Source: Pseudomonadota bacterium
GTDB lineage: Bacteria > Myxococcota_A > Polyangia > Haliangiales > Haliangiaceae
Length of the DNA: 7,119 nt
Reading direction: 5' to 3'
Assembly: GCA_023428295.1 (NCBI GenBank)
Contig: JAEYYV010000235.1
Span: forward strand, 1-7,119
Made by a program: the position numbers and the translations under genes. The notes beneath the pieces are model-generated. The model made no database searches. It was not told the DNA's origin and saw only the letters and a list, made by a program, of their open reading frames with translations. Below are positions 6,355-7,119 of this stretch, in pieces (positions within the stretch are counted from its first letter, which is position 1; every line of letters begins with the position of its first letter).

Positions 6355-6654
6355 ATGCGAAAAAAAATTAGAGATGCGAGAGACGCTCGCGCGTGCGCGA
6401 AGGCAGCGAAGGCTGCTGGACTGAGCCTTGGAGCGTGGGCGCGTAAGCATGGGGTCGACGGGCGGTCGTTGCACGCCTGGTCGGTCAATCTGGAGCGATC
6501 GCGATCGCCGCGCCTGATCGAGCTTGTTCCGACAGCTCATCCGACGTCGACGGCGCGGTACGTGGTGCGTGTCGGCGACTCGGCGATCGAGATCGGCGAC
6601 GACTTCTCCGAAGAGACGCTCGTTCGGGTCGTGCGGGTGATCCGCGCATGCTGA
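6355..6654 (+). CDS. tnpA: IS66-family accessory protein TnpA (helix-turn-helix)
   Basis: This 99-residue protein is the first of the three genes normally carried by IS66-type elements; it is required together with TnpB for efficient transposition by TnpC. The N-terminal half has the expected helix-turn-helix (AAKAAGLSLGAWARKHGVDG, then RSLHAWSVNL). The C-terminal half has the usual tail, ARYVVRVGDSAIEIGDDFSE followed by ETLVRVVRVIRAC. Length is normal for the family. The ATG at 6355 has only a weak upstream GGGGA nine bases away. Its second codon begins an unusual run of eight A residues (6360-6367). It overlaps the next gene by seven bases (ATGCTGA), as is usual for translational coupling in IS66 elements. 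The left end of the element should lie between 6254 and 6354, but I could not recognise its terminal repeat. Confidence 0.85.
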   Translation: MRKKIRDARDARACAKAAKAAGLSLGAWARKHGVDGRSLHAWSVNLERSRSPRLIELVPTAHPTSTARYVVRVGDSAIEIGDDFSEETLVRVVRVIRAC

Positions 6655-7119
6655 GTTTGCCGCCGACGGTGCGGGTGTTCGTCGTCGCTGCGCCGATCGA
6701 CATGCGCGGCTCGTTCGACGCGCTCGTCGGAGCCGTGCGCCTCCTCGGACTCGATCCCGTCGACGGTCACCTGTACTTGTTCCTGAACAAGCGACGGCGG
6801 ATCGCGAAGGCACTGTGGTTCGACGGCTCCGGCTGGTGCATCTTGGCCAAGCGTCTCGAGGCTGGCAGCTTCCAGCTCCCGCCGATTCCCGTCGACGCGA
6901 CGCGGATCCGGATCGACGGCGCTACATTCACGTCGCTGCTCGCCGGCATCGACTTCACGGCATCCCGCCGAGGTTGGTTTCGGCGATTGCCCGGCCGTCG
7001 CGCAACGCAAGCAGCGCAAGCCGGCGACTCCGTCCGCGGCGGCGCCCGTCGAGTTGGATCGTGCCGCCAAGCTCGCGTTCGACGAGCGACCGAAGCCGCC
7101 AGCGTTGCCCGCGAAGCCT
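6648..7119 (+). CDS. tnpB: IS66-family accessory protein TnpB, cut by the window end
   Basis: The protein starts MLSLPPTVRVFVVAAPIDMR and continues GSFDALVGAV, GLDPVDGHLYLFLNKRRRIA, KALWFDGSGWCILAKRLEAG and LLAGIDF. This is the characteristic IS66 Orf2/TnpB sequence, in which a Met-Arg-xSFD block is followed by GHLYxFxNRRR.xxK.L.wDG.G and KRLE.G.F. TnpB is an accessory factor for transposition; its exact biochemical role is not settled. The ATG lies inside the end of tnpA. The family is usually about 110-120 residues, so the recognisable part ends near 6980. The frame stays open to the window edge without a stop, but from about 6961 the codon pattern looks more natural in the frame starting one base later. 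Either a frameshift has occurred or the start of the following tnpC reading frame lies there; the window ends before this can be settled. Confidence 0.85.
   Translation, partial: MLSLPPTVRVFVVAAPIDMRGSFDALVGAVRLLGLDPVDGHLYLFLNKRRRIAKALWFDGSGWCILAKRLEAGSFQLPPIPVDATRIRIDGATFTSLLAGIDFTASRRGWFRRLPGRRATQAAQAGDSVRGGARRVGSCRQARVRRATEAASVAREA

Larger units (their letters stand above)
6355..7119 (+). mobile_element. 5' part of an IS66-family insertion sequence
   Basis: The tnpA and tnpB genes occur in the fixed IS66 order with a seven-base overlap. The transposase gene tnpC and the right end would lie beyond the window. The left boundary is somewhere in 6254-6354, between the divergent DUF6998-like gene and tnpA; no inverted repeat could be assigned without the other end. 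Confidence 0.8.

Noticed and set aside
6495..6508. GCGATCGCGATCGC palindrome
   Set aside because: It lies inside tnpA coding sequence and simply encodes Arg/Ser codons in GC-rich DNA; there is no sign that it is a functional site.
6307..7070. Minus-strand open frames across the IS66 genes
   Set aside because: The plus strand carries clear TnpA and TnpB sequences here; the antisense frames show no family features.
1..7119. CRISPR array, tRNA or rRNA
   Set aside because: No regularly spaced repeats, and no cloverleaf or rRNA-like conserved segments were seen on either strand.

Overview
The window is GC-rich, with long overlapping open frames on both strands as expected at high GC. The style of the proteins suggests a Gram-negative bacterium of the Myxococcota (Polyangia / Sandaracinus-like). 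These include a secreted choice-of-anchor Q beta-helix fragment, a PEGA-domain surface protein with membrane helices, an LSGC lipoprotein with PQQ-like repeats, and a long Pro/Ala-rich hypothetical. The taxonomic call is inference only; no rRNA or marker gene is present.

Layout, left to right. (1) Positions 1-498 are the 3' end of an IS256-family element: the transposase C-terminus and its right end. It abuts the 3' remnant of a choice-of-anchor Q / parallel beta-helix protein (about 499-840), which the insertion appears to have decapitated. (2) Positions 872-3822, minus strand, hold a two-gene operon. The first gene encodes a 531-residue, cysteine-free, proline-rich then helical protein of unknown function. 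The second is coupled to it by an ATGA stop/start overlap and encodes an outer-membrane-type lipoprotein with PQQ/beta-propeller-like repeats. (3) Positions 3823-4153 are a divergent intergenic region with one perfect 8-bp stem inverted repeat. (4) Positions 4154-5757, plus strand, hold a secreted PEGA-domain protein whose gene is frameshifted near 5395-5405, so the last three predicted membrane helices lie in another frame. (5) Positions 5642-6253, minus strand, hold a DUF6998-like protein with residues arranged as in PD-(D/E)XK nucleases. Its frame runs about 116 bases into the PEGA gene's 3' end. (6) Positions 6355-7119, plus strand, are the start of an IS66-family element (TnpA, then TnpB cut by the window end).

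The region therefore looks like accessory DNA lying between two unrelated insertion sequences, with visible decay: a decapitated gene, a frameshift and an unusual convergent overlap. The best candidate for something undescribed is the coupled pair at 872-3822. Its function cannot be read from sequence; an exported protein with a lipoprotein partner is a testable idea, not a conclusion.
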